Below, one piece after another: positions 33,577-43,480 of a stretch of 64,000 nucleotides of DNA. The notes below the pieces were generated by a model. The model made no database searches, had not been told where the DNA came from, and worked only from the letters and a program-made list of their open reading frames with translations. The stretch comes from Terfezia claveryi (Eukaryota; Ascomycota; Pezizomycetes; Pezizales; Pezizaceae), in NCBI GenBank assembly GCA_015179025.1, contig WHUX01000161.1:59962-123961 (forward strand), in the 5' to 3' direction. The translations under genes and the position numbers were made by a program. Positions within the stretch are counted from its first letter, which is position 1. Each line of letters opens with the position of its first letter.

Positions 33577-34138
33577 TACTTTCTATAGCATATCCCTATT
33601 CATGTATATATAGAGTTAGGGAAATACCCTTCTATAGGGTAGAGAAGTGTATGGACATATACCTGTACACACATATACATTTGCACACTCTCACATATAC
33701 ATATCCATATATGTTACTTGCATATACATAATACGCACATACTCTTGCATACATATGCATACAAATATCTTTCGTATATATTTCAGGTGAAGTGGACCTT
33801 CCTTCATTGGCCATACGTCTATCCACCGTTGCTAGTATTAGAGGGATTTAGCAACTTAGATTGTTGTTAATATTCTTGTTAAGTTGTCATGGCAACCAGA
33901 CAAGTTCCGATGTTACCATAGCAACCATTTGTTAGTAAATAAAAATAGCCGCACACTTGTGGTTATCTACCATCAATAACTACCCCTCTTGCGCTCACTG
34001 TCTACCTTCGAATAATTATTAGAACATATCCAAACCTCCGATATGGCTACTTAAGATCAAGGTCATCTTCACACTTCAGAGTGCAAGTTATCTTGTGGGG
34101 TAGATCAGTCACAAATCACTCATGTATAACCCCCTTTT

Positions 34139-34999
34139 TTGAGTGCTATCTCCAGTGGAATTCGAACTCCAAGTGATGCAACACTAACCTCAAGTGGCCC
34201 AACTGCGAGTGGCAGAACGGGTGGCAGAGTGAGACTTTCAGAAGATGAAAAGGTTAAGCTTGTTCGTCTTTGTATCTTGCATCAAGTAGACCACCAACAT
34301 GGTAACAAGAAAGCCTTTTAGGTGAAAATCCGAGATCTCTTAAAAGATGAGATTGGTAAAGAATTGTGTGACCCCCAACAAGCAATGAATGCACTTGTTG
34401 TACAATTTGAGACTCTAATCAAAAAGGAAGAAAAGGAATCTGGTAAGCCTCTATATCTATAGGTCAACTATACAGATAAGGACTAACATAAATTCACAGG
34501 TACAGTACAGCAGGATTCTGAGCTTAAACAGTCCTGTTTTGAGTGGATAGCTCATTTAAATGAATAGCAAGAGGAAAGTAAACGAGCACAAATGGGTAAA
34601 GAAGAAGTTGAAAAAGAGCAAAATCTCATGAAGAAGGCACGAGCCAACTTGTTACATACATGGTCCCAGAAAGCCCAATCTAGCAGTGAATCCGACAACG
34701 ATACTGAGGTGGAAGAGGTTTAAGCACCACCTAAGCGCCGAAAGATAAAGAATTGAATTGCAGAGGTTTTGGAGGTTGTTCGGAAAAATAGGACTTTGAT
34801 GGCTGCTGCTGTGAAAGAGCTTGCAAACGCTATCTCTCAAAGCTCAGCTGGACATAACCCAAGCAAAAAGAATAATGATATGGAAGCGAAGGTGGTAAAG
34901 CTCGAGGAATCTATTCAGGAAACCAACCGCTGTACAGATGAGCGAGCTCAGGAAACCAATTTGTTACTCAGACAATTATTGAGCCGCCATACTGAGTGA
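34139..34999 (+). pseudogene. Harbinger Myb/SANT-like DNA-binding partner
   Basis: Plus-strand reading: Ser/Thr-rich start, RVRLSEDEKVKLVRLCILHQ (34220-34280), VKIRDLLKDEIGKELCDPQQAMNALV, then a charged coiled coil (EEVEKEQNLMKKARANLLHTW), a SESDNDTEVEEV acidic patch, PPKRRKIKN as a nuclear-localisation-like segment (34730-34755), and a C-terminal coil (EAKVVKLEESIQETNRCTDERAQETN) ending at TGA 34997. Stops at about 34319, 34459, 34484, 34566, 34721 and 34757 are TAG/TAA/TGA at probable Q or W codons. The partner protein recruits the transposase to DNA in this superfamily. Confidence 0.7.
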
Positions 35000-36066
35000 A
35001 AGATAATCATTTAGTGATGGTGGGGGGCATGAAAATTGTGTTGAGATCTGACTCCCATGAAGGCATGTATGTATATTGGTTAACAGAATAGCAACCATAT
35101 AATAACCTCCTACGGGAGAGTGTTCGATCTTTAAACCTCGAGAATGTGTAACGAAGGGCCATAGAGCTGATATCTTCCCAAAGCTATACTCAACTGCAAT
35201 TCTAAGTGAGGACATATAGCCATTAAATGCTTGAGTTTCTGGAGGGAGGGGTCGATTTGGAAGTGCCTTATATGGGCCTATAACACCATATCCAGCACTA
35301 TATGCTGGATCACCATAGATGTACAGCCGATTGTGAGGACCTTGATGAACCTGATGAAGATGGTTTTCAATTCCGGACTACCTCCATGTAGCCCAATCCC
35401 CCAATTTACCTTCAAAAGGTCCACCCAGATGAGAGATAAGCCCATCTGGTATTATAATAGCTTGGAATTTGATTGCATGACGTTTTTTATATCCTAAATA
35501 CCACCTCCACTGGTGTCTGGAAGGTCGGCATACCACCTTCAATGTACCATCGACAAAACCCCATACAGATGCTCCACGCCCCCGAACACCTATATATTCC
35601 GCATAGTTTTGAAGCTTTTGATATGTCAACCGCCAGAGATCCCATTCTAACTTCTCTAAATATCGGTACACCAGGTGTCTAACCACATCATTGAAAATCA
35701 TAGACTGCCATGCTCTACTTTTTCCAAACAACCTCATGTTATCCTTTAGCCGTTTGTTACTAGAAAGCCGAAATAGTAGTACACACAACGCCTACTCTAG
35801 TATTGCTTTCTGCTGATTGTGATAGATAATCTGGTCCAGGCAGAAATACAGAAGTATCTGTTCTATCTCAGTTGGTATGAATCGGAAGAACTCAATACAC
35901 TTGATCTCCGAGAACTGATTGAATGTGGCAGTCCCTGAGGATGCCAACGGTGGTCAATAACGTGGGTATTGCAGCATAGTTATAGCAATATCCTGAGTCT
36001 CGTTTGCAGTCGCTATAGCTAGAGTTGCTGCCGCTGCTGCTCCTACTGCTGCTGCCACTATCATGA
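34976..36066 (-). pseudogene. Harbinger DDE transposase (DDE_Tnp_4 type)
   Basis: One minus-strand frame from a Met at about 36066 to 34976 with three stops (about 35956, 35788 and 35376, of TGA/TAG type). Helical N-terminal part (FFRFIPTEIEQILLYFCLDQ, LSSNKRLKDNMRLFGKSRAWQSMIFNDVVRHLVYRYL). Catalytic triad: Asp in GFVDGT (about 35550), Asp in YIYGDPAYS (about 35320), Glu in RIAVEYSFGKI (about 35195). HAIKFQAIIIPDGLI is the usual block after the first Asp. All three catalytic residues remain, so decay is recent. Confidence 0.88.
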
Positions 36067-36280
36067 TATCTATTCTTGAGTATGTCCGATGTTGAAGATG
36101 TCCGATGTTGATGGATGTTGATGCATGTCCGATGTTGATCGCACTTAACATTAATATTAACATCAGAACCTGCAAAACCTCTTTTTTATTTTTCTGCTAA
36201 CTATTTGGCTATTTTTGCTTAGTAACAATAGCCGTAACAATAACAAGAAAATGTTGCTAAATCCCTCTATTGCTGTTGAC

Positions 36281-36401
36281 AGAGTTGGCAAATAGTCTTG
36301 GCAATGCTGCCAAGAAGTACTCTGTACAGTTTCTAAAGGGATTCAAGTAGCGGTTTACTGATATTCTTGGCGATGCCACCAAGAAAGTTGTTCAAGCAAA
36401 G
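36281..36401 (+). repeat. CTTGGCAATGC-hairpin tandem motif
   Basis: CTTGGCAATGCTGCCAAG at about 36294 and CTTGGCGATGCCACCAAG at about 36366, each followed by AAGTAC or AAAGTTG and TTCTAAAGG-type sequence. The same motif is at 32068 (partly lost), 32863 and 36949. All are next to LTR ends. Confidence 0.8.
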
Positions 36402-36897
36402 GTTCTTGGAATGAGAGGTCATGCATAGCAGACCAACAGCGAATAGACAGATGAATGGCCAATAAAGAGACACTTCACCTGATGTGTAACTGTAAGACAG
36501 TGCAAACGTACGAGTGAGCATGTAGAGAAGAATATGAGTGTATGTATGAATATGAGTACATCAGTATATGAGACATTCCTTATTCAATTCTATCTATCTC
36601 TATCCAGAGACGCAATATGAAAAGCTCTATACCTACATATGAAGGGAGGTATGTGGTGGAGTTACGTGAGGTTACGTGAGTGGTATCTCTCCACAACATT
36701 ATCTGCATGCGTGGCATCTAGCTATAATATCATATAAGTGAGTTCATACAAGTTAGTAGCATAGGTAATGCTAACGATTGCTGTTACAGGTAAGTATTGT
36801 TGGTGAGCAGGTATGTGTTGGAGTTACGTGGTATGATGTATGTGTATGACATGAGTGGCATCTCGACAATATCATATAATTCACGTGCTTTTCAACA
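36402..36897 (-). repeat. Solo LTR of the Copia-4 LTR family
   Basis: From CTTGGAATGAGAGGTCATGC at the left to CTTTTCAACA at 36897. Aligns with 19150-19525 (GACAGATGAATG.CCA.TAAAG, GAGTTACGTGAGGTTACGTG). Confidence 0.78.
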
Positions 36898-37113
36898 GAT
36901 TCCTATATCTAATGGTTTACCGAATGATCCAATATTCTGGGCATTGCCACCAAGGGTGTTCAAGTAAGGCTAGGTATCTTTAGTTAGCAAATAGTACTAT
37001 TGGAAGTTCCCTTGCGAGAGCCACCACCGTGTAGTAAAACCCCCTTCAAGTTGCAACAACGTCTGCAGGCACAACTCGTAATATATCATGAGCACAATTC
37101 TGGCTAAATGCAT
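36898..37113. other. Spacer with one CTTGGCAATG-type motif
   Basis: CTGGGCATTGCCACCAAG at about 36949. No gene recognised. Confidence 0.45.
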
Positions 37114-37121
37114 ATTACAGG

Positions 37122-37731
37122 TAGGCCTTGGCACGAGCCGAGCCGGCTCGAGACTTGGGCTCGAGCCCAAAGGTCATTGCAACTGCGAAATACCGAAGGT
37201 ACCCGAGGTGTGGAAATCTTCAAAATATGTTGCAGTTCCACCCTTAGTCTGTTTTTTTTTTCACCTTAATGACACTTCCGCCGGAGTCCACTACACCTCT
37301 TGAGAACTACAGTTATACAGTATCTTGCCCTGGATCTTGTTGGTTTAACAACTATCTCTGCATTATCTCTTCTCTACATTTATTAATCAGGAATCTATTC
37401 AGGATAGGCCATCGCGTCGCGCATTTATATTTAAAGTATTTACAAGTGCAATCGCCGACCTTACCGACTACGCCTACCAACACAAGAAGAGAAACACCAA
37501 TTAACATGATGGTTGAAACTTACAAATTGCTCGGTTAATACAATATTGCAGTCCTATGTATCATCTGATTTCGCTGGGTGATAAGGGTACAAATTGATTC
37601 TTTCCTATTTCCATGTCTGTTTATATCAGTATCTTTCATATTTCTGCGTCTTTCTTATTTTCCATGGCCTACATAGTTATGTAGCGATGTAGTTCTTGCA
37701 ATCCTTGTGAGCCGGCTCATGCCCAGGCCTA
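37122..37731. mobile_element. hAT-like MITE 1, 610 bp
   Basis: Ends TAGGCCTTGGCACGAGCC and, inverted, TAGGCCTGGGCATGAGCC. Eight-bp target duplication ATTACAGG at 37114-37121 and 37732-37739, the size typical of hAT elements. Subterminal GAGCCGGCTC palindromes near both ends. No transposase. Paired with the element at 58780-59388 by length and terminal 11 bp. Confidence 0.9.
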
Positions 37732-37739
37732 ATTACAGG

Positions 37740-38269
37740 AATAAGTATATTCTACAATATAGTTATGCTCACATCCCACCCAGCTCAACCGAAGAGTCTC
37801 CATCTGATGGTTTTGTTCTCATGCTTGGGGGCCTTCTGTGTCGTGAGTTACAGAGAGACCCGCACTTTTGAAGCTTGACCTAGGAGGGGTTTTCTGACGG
37901 GGCGAGATTGAGCCTCCTCCATGGTCCAGGTGGTCCAAGCTATTCAGGCTACCCCGGCTATCCTATTCACCAGCCTGTTGTTTCAGGCCAGGCTCCGGCC
38001 GAGCTCTGTCTGGTCCAGGCCGGCGGGGGCCATGGTTGAGGCCGGCCTGGCCCGCTCGTTGAGAACACTGTGCAGTGGCGGCCGGCGTGAGGGTGACGCA
38101 TGTATAGAGCTCACTATATTTACTACAACCAAGACTAATATTTACCAGACTCCATAATCCCTCTTCACCTCTCAGGCCCAATATATTACAAGAAGCCCAA
38201 CTAGCGGCGAGTACAGGTGACAACTGATGCCTTTGGGTTAGAGACGCATGCTGATAACTGGCACAAGTC
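37740..38269. other. GC-rich stretch, no gene recognised
   Basis: 37900-38100 is rich in GGCC, CCGGC and GGTCC motifs (for example GGTCCAGGTGGTCCAAGC). Short frames open because of composition. No repeat elsewhere in the window. Confidence 0.4.
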
Positions 38270-38640
38270 ACACGACCCTCATTCGGGTTATCTTTGTAAC
38301 TTTATTACCATTGTATTCAGGTTTTAAGACTCGTCCCCATGACTGGCAAGACTCTTGTTCGAGAACCCTTATCTTTGTTACCATTGCATTCAGATTTAAG
38401 ACTCGTCCCTGACTCTCGTTGGAGAACCCTTATCTTTATTCCTCATGGCCCCCCTAATGGGGCCGCATAGGAGTAATAAGTATTACAAAAAAAACCCTTA
38501 TCTTTGTTACCATTAGATTCAGATTTGAGACTGACTGGCAAGACTCTCATTCAGGAACCCTTATCTTTGTTATCACTGTATTCGGGTTTTAGGACTCATG
38601 CCCACGACTCTCGTTTGGGAGTTTTTCTTAGTTTCTGTTA
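38270..38640 (+). repeat. ~80-bp degenerate tandem repeat
   Basis: Units contain TTATCTTTGTTACCATTG, CATTCAG(A/G)TTT(T)AAGACT and GACTCTCGTT(C/G)G(A/G)GA. About five diverged units. A LINE-B tail is inserted at 38438-38492. Confidence 0.8.
38438..38492 (+). mobile_element. Minute LINE-B insertion (about 55 bp)
   Basis: Only the last ~45 bp of LINE-B (CCTCATGGCCCCCCTAATGG, GCATAGGAGTAATAAGTATT) and an A-run. Flanked by AACCCTTATCTTT at 38425-38437 and 38493-38505. Because the host is a tandem repeat containing this word, the duplication could in part be pre-existing, but the position fits. Confidence 0.8.
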
Positions 38641-38777
38641 TCTGGCTACTACTGGCCACTAGGGCCTCATGTATATAAATTCCTAGTCTGGTTGGCACAA
38701 GCCCCTCGAAAGAGGATAAATTCCCTTTCTTGCGCTCTTTGCTGTCCTCCTAAGCCCACAGACCAAGTCTTTTATCT

Positions 38778-39398
38778 TTGCCTCTAGTCAAAAGTACTTC
38801 AGTAGTAAGTCCACCATTGATGCACGCGTGTACAGTACATCCAGCTGATCAAGTAAACCAACATGTAAGAGTAAACATGGTGGGCACAGCAATCCCCTTT
38901 GACAGCTATGGAGCATATGAAAAGGATCCCGAAGCCTGCTATAACCACCTGGTCAGCACCGGATTCCACCGGGACTGCTTGGGTAAAGAGCTCATTGCTC
39001 TTAAGGATCACCCTACCAACCCGATTGACCTACTCAGCAATGCCCGTGGAAAGGAATCATTCCATAAACCACTGGCAGCATACATTGACCGGGTCGCTGC
39101 CGCCGGCCTGATAACTGTTCCTCCAGGCGTCCTGCTTATAGGGGAGACCGGTGCCGCACTTTTCTGGTGCATTTATCACTGGCGAGAAAAGAACTGGATA
39201 GTCAGGCCAACAGTAGACCCGGCTGGCCGGAACATGGAAGCTGGGAGTACAACGAGGAGACCTGGTCGACCTGTCGACCTAACCAGGCACATGATGAAAT
39301 AGAGTAGCGGCTTCGCGAGGTAGAAAACAAACTAGCCGCAGCTGTAATAATATTTCATAATAGAGAGAAGGCCCAGGCGTCCTCTATGAACGAAGTCA
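38778..39398 (+). pseudogene. Coiled-coil gene of unknown function, part 1
   Basis: Frame from ATG 38778 (or ATG 38877, reading MVGTAIPFDSYGAYEKDPEA) to 39302: globular-looking sequence with TAIPFDSYG, LGKELIALKDHPTNPIDLLS and VPPGVLLIGETGAALFWCIYHW. Then, after a frame change, EIE(stop)RLREVENKLAAAVIIFHNREKAQASSMNEV, a coiled coil. That coil breaks at about 39398 and its matching continuation (SMNKVKERQDFQEARV) is at 50146. So the gene was split by LINE-C, Gypsy and further on Copia-3. Could itself be the gag-like ORF of another transposon. Family not recognised. Confidence 0.5.
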
Positions 39399-41142
39399 GC
39401 CAAGTCCTTGACAACAACAACCACTTTGACAGGACGAGCACTTGGTCGGAACTCAATAACCAGAGTACCTACAAACAAGCGGACAGCACCATGAGATAGC
39501 CTTCGTTGCCCACAACAAGAATATCTACATAGATCTCGGGGGAACAACTATCGCGACCCTTTCCCCCTCGATTGAAGCTTTTTCTCTCTTTCTTGTTCTT
39601 ATTCTTCCCAAATTCACCGCTCATGGGGCATTGGTCCCGATTCCGCGAGAGCACCCACACCAAGTTGGGCACCACCAATCAGGGAATTTGTAACTCCCAC
39701 ACACGACCACGACCAATAGACACTAGAATACCTACACAGAACTCCCACACACGACCACGATGCCAGGCAAGGGAGGATGCCGTTGCCGTCTGGAGCTGAA
39801 AAGAAAAGACAACCCGAGGAAGATAGATCACGTAAATCTACCACTTAAGACACGGATACCGGTTACCGATCATCCAGAGCCACAATACAGTACACCCGAA
39901 AGCAACACAAGCGACCTAAGCGAGGAGGAACTACACATGAAATTTCGGGACATTTGGAATGGCCTTACCCAGTTAAGAACCCAAATCTCGACCCCAAGCC
40001 TACTCGCCGATGAATAGGATTTCCTGTGCACAACCTTTGGTAAAGTTTATTAAAGAATGTTCAATGCAACCCCCCACCCCGCTGTTATTGCCTTTATAAA
40101 CGAGACTCTCAGCGATTGTTCATCAAGGCACATCACAGGAGTCATAATTCCCAAGTTACTACCTGCTACTTTGACAACGGCGGAGGCAGAGACACAGACA
40201 CCAGCACACGTGCAAACTCATACAAGCACCCAGACCACACCTCCGACCCCGAAACCGAAGCCATCCATCAACAGCGTCTCTACCAATATGGACCTGCCTC
40301 CAACACGCACGTATACAGAGACAGTAACCACCACCGCCTCACCCAAAAAGACGACACTATCCCCGGACCCTCCCAAACCACGAGCCCCACAACCAAAGGG
40401 CAAAGATAAAGCAATAGTGGCCCCAAAAAACATGACACCAACACAAGCGACACCACCCCCGAGGAATTCTCCCTGAACCAACCACGAGCCATCGTATTTC
40501 ACGGGGCTCCGATGAATTACAAACCCAGTCTCATGCGCCGCTGGATCGAAGAGGATAATGAAGGGGCTCGAATTCTTAGCATCCGCTACCTTTTTCAAGA
40601 AAGGAGGAGGGTTAGCAAACTGGCGTCATTACTCGTTATCTACTTGGCAGAAGGAATTGACACTATACGTGGGCTTCGCATGGGTAGGCGGGTCTTCCAT
40701 ACCTCTGAATACGAGTGGAACAGATAATTTTTCTGGGTCTTTTATTATGACACTATTTGTTACTACTAGTGACACTGTTTCTACTAGCGCGGGGTCTTAT
40801 TATTATTTTTTCGATTTCCTACTAGCACGGGGTTTTGTAGGCTTTCTACTTGCAATGGGTTTTTGTTTTTCCACTGGAGAGGGGTTTTTAATTTTTGGTT
40901 TCTACTGGCGACTCGAGTTTTGTTTCTATTGGCGAGTGGTTTTGCAGGCCTCAGTCAGGCCTCTCAGGGTCATCCGGCACCTAGCTGGTTAATGACAGCA
41001 TGGAGGCTCTGCGCCTTGCGATTTTGTCTTGTTTTGCTTTTCACGCGCGGTGGACCTGGCAGATTAACTTGCCTTGTCCTGAATCCACCCAGGTTTCCAG
41101 GTGGCTCCTCATAGTCCCCTTACTGGAATTGAACAGGAGTAA
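39399..41142 (+). mobile_element. LINE-C: half-LINE with LINE-B-type 3' end
   Basis: 5' UTR with GACGAGCACTTGGTCG (39434), ORF1 (39760-40727), then a 3' UTR like that of LINE-B (TTAATGACAGCATGGAGGC, GCAGATTAACTTGCC, ATCCACCCAGGTTTCC, GGCTCCTCAT). The 3' end is split: the Gypsy entered at AGTAA (41138-41142) and the remainder TGAGT plus A-run is at 50120-50145. No endonuclease or RT region. Probable target duplication TC(T/C)ATGAAC(G/A)AAGT(C/T)A at 39383-39398 and 50146-50161. Confidence 0.8.
39760..40727 (+). pseudogene. LINE-C ORF1
   Basis: ATG 39760 (CRCRLELKRKDNPRK), short helix (SEEELHMKFRDIWNGLTQLRTQ), stop at about 40015, Pro/Thr-rich linker (40190-40470, TQTTPPTPKPKP, PDPPKPRAPQPKGKDK). 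Then, in another frame, the Tad1 ORF1 C-terminal block RAIVFHGAPMNYKPSLMRRW, IEEDNEGARILSIRYL, RRRVSKLASLLVIYL and LRMGRRVFHTSEYEWNR (40485-40725). It ends where zinc knuckles would follow. One frameshift near 40470. Confidence 0.75.
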
Positions 41143-41823
41143 TGTAATGAATGGTACTAGATAGTATTCATTCAGTACTATTTATACAATCTATATCCGT
41201 AGGCATGGACGTTTGTATATTTCGGTTCTGCTAAGGTAAGACCTCAGAAGGGTAGGGAGATTACTATGTGGGACATTCCCGAAGGGAACAGTAATTAACT
41301 GGTGTAATCTATCTTATATGATTTATGCTATCTAAGCTATATGATCTTGATCTGATTAGAATATAGGCTTGCTTGCTCTGAGTGCTTGCTTGGTTGCTTC
41401 TTATCTTCTGTGGATTCCAGAGGGAATCCAGCGGCCTATTTATACTCCTCTGAGATCTGATGACTAAGGAAAGAAATACAATAAAGGGTGGCACACCAGA
41501 AGGTGGTGCACTGTACAAAAGGGGTCATGTGGCCATAGTAATGAGTCACACGCCTAGAACGATGGTCATGTGTCTATAGTAATGAGTCACACGCCTTTAA
41601 AACAGAGGTCACGCGGCCATAATGAGGGTGTGCTTATATAGCAAGTTCCATGGAAGTTCCCATGGCAAATTCCGCATGCTATGGACACTTATAAAGCAAT
41701 AGGAGGTGGTAGAAGGCTAGTCCTTCAACCGAGATGCTTAGTTACATAACATAATAGTAATTATAGGAAATACAAAAGTATTTATTCAATTATATAAGCA
41801 ATGAAACAACGTTCTCCATTACA
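41143..41823 (-). repeat. Gypsy 3' LTR
   Basis: 681 bp. Contains GGCCTATTTATACTCCTCTGA (41431-41451 region), whose TATTTATA could be a TATA-like element, and the repeated GTCAYGYGGCCATA / GAGTCACACGCC motif pair (41523-41612). Confidence 0.93.
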
Positions 41824-42049
41824 CTTCCCCACATAGAAGGATTTCCTATCCTTACTTCTTTCGTTCTACCATATTGGTTTCCATACGTCCTAAGATTTGA
41901 TGCATTGTTAATATATTAGCATTAACATGAATATCCTTAGTGTTTCCTTAACTCATGATTCTATCTCGTTCTTGTTGGATGAGAGCTCGGGTCTCATCTC
42001 TGGTTCGTGGTCCTTGTTTTCCTTTAGTTCTTCGACATCTTTTGAATGT

Positions 42050-43480
42050 ATCTTCCATGCTTCCAGTCGTCCAGAAGTCTTGAAGAATTTCAGTGGTGAT
42101 ATCCTTATCGTTTACTCAGGAATCATATTTAGGAGAGTATCCTAGCCATCTGACCTTATATTATCTTTCTCTAGTTCGAGGAGCTGTTCTGAATTCTAAT
42201 ACCTTTTCAACTTCATAACGATCATCTTGAATTGGTCCTGATTCCTGAGATTGTCTGTGAGGGAACTGGGTAGGATCGTTTTTATAGTAGGGTTTAAGTT
42301 TGCTAATATGAAAAGTATTATATATGAGGTGGAGGTCAGGTTGACTGGATAGGTCTAGGCTATAGTTATTATGTTTCCGATTACTAGAAATAATGGGAAA
42401 GGGGCCTAGCCATTTTGGTTTGAGTTTGGGTGAGACGTTCGATAGGTTGATATTTTCTGAGGAAAGCATAACTTGTTGTCTGACTGAAACTTTGGCTGTA
42501 TTGGGTAGTCCTTTGTTCGCTTGAGATGCATGAGTCTTTTTGGCGTCATATAGGTTTTTAGACGTTACTTCATGACGTTCATTTGCGGGTACATATGCAT
42601 TAATGGGGTATGGAAGTATCGATACGCCAAGATGTGCATTAAATCCAAATAGTGTGGAAAAGGGACTATTCTGTCTAGCGGCATTATACCTAGAGTTGAG
42701 TTTCAACTGTATCTCTGGTAGTTTCTGTAGCCGATCAAATCCTTCGATTTTACAGGCTCTTGCTACTTGTAGAATTTCTTTGTTCACAATTTCCGATTGT
42801 CCGTCTGCATATGGATGATATGTGGTGGACGGTTCCAACTTGATTCCTTTATTCCTAGCCCAATCTTGAAAATGTGTTGACATAAAAAGAGTGTCGCGGT
42901 CAAAAACAATACAAAAAGGGTATCCCATAGTTAGGACTACATGAGTATCAAAGGTAGTAGTACATTATTCTGCTATGAAATTATCTGAGATAGGAATAAG
43001 AAACTTGAATCCTGATTGTCTATCGACAATTGTCCAAAGTCGTGAAATACAAACTATATGATCTTCTTCAACAGGAATATTCGGGTACAAAATTGAACAC
43101 TTAGTAAACACAGGTGCTAACTTAAGAAAATCCATCGATATGTCAGTCCATGGCCTGCTTGGTACATGTAATGGGGTTACAAGTCCAAGTGGCGCCTTGT
43201 TGGAATACTTTGTCCGTTGACAAGTATCACAACTTCTGATATAGTCCTTAGTTGGTTCTGCAAAGGACTGGTAATCATATCGGTTATTAAGATATTTTAT
43301 CGTTTTTTCAATGCCACCATGAGCAGTTGCTTCATGTGTATCTTTAATAACTAATTCGAGATAGTTCTTACCTTCGATGTTAAAGGTAGAGGGCAAGACT
43401 AATCTCTATTGTCCTTGTCGGTTCTTGACATACAAAAATCCGTCTCTTCTTCTATGATCCTTACGGTTTACAAAGGTATC
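42050..43480 (-). pseudogene. Gypsy integrase with C-terminal chromodomain
   Basis: Minus-strand frame: lead-in DGWEDDKDYFITQWLDQ and DGFLYVKNRQGQ(stop)RLVLPS (43600-43390), HHCC zinc finger HEATAHGG...CDTCQRTK (43345-43225), catalytic core (WTDISMDFL about 43140; TIVDRQSGFKFLIPISDNF 43025; FDRDTLFMSTHF 42900; TTYHPYADGQSEIVNKEI 42825-42775). A stop at about 42966 separates the two parts. The SH3-like region PKWLGPFPIISS and FHISKLKPYY precedes the chromodomain YEVEKVLEFRT...(stop)YKVRWLGYSPKYDS(stop) (42215-42125). Stops here are CAA to TAA and TGG to TGA. Chromodomains steer chromovirus insertion to modified histones. Confidence 0.9.

Larger units (their letters stand above)
33840..36268. 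mobile_element. PIF-Harbinger DNA transposon, 2429 bp
   Basis: Terminal inverted repeats AGAGGGATTTAGCAAC at both ends, 3-bp target duplication ATT at 33837-33839 and 36269-36271. It carries the two divergently placed genes expected of PIF-Harbinger: a Myb/SANT-like DNA-binding partner on the plus strand and a DDE transposase on the minus strand, converging near 34985. Both genes contain a few stops, so the element is probably immobile unless helped in trans. Confidence 0.93.
32897..36280 (+). repeat. LTR interrupted by MITE-B and PIF-Harbinger
   Basis: Starts TGTTGAAAAGTACGTG at 32897. LTR sequence continues 33579-33839 (GTGAAGTGGACC, CATTGGCCATACGTCTATCC, CGTTGCTAGTATT) and resumes at 36269 with ATTGCTGTTGACA. 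MITE-B copy 2 (33045-33576) and the Harbinger element (33840-36268) are inserted in it. Confidence 0.7.
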
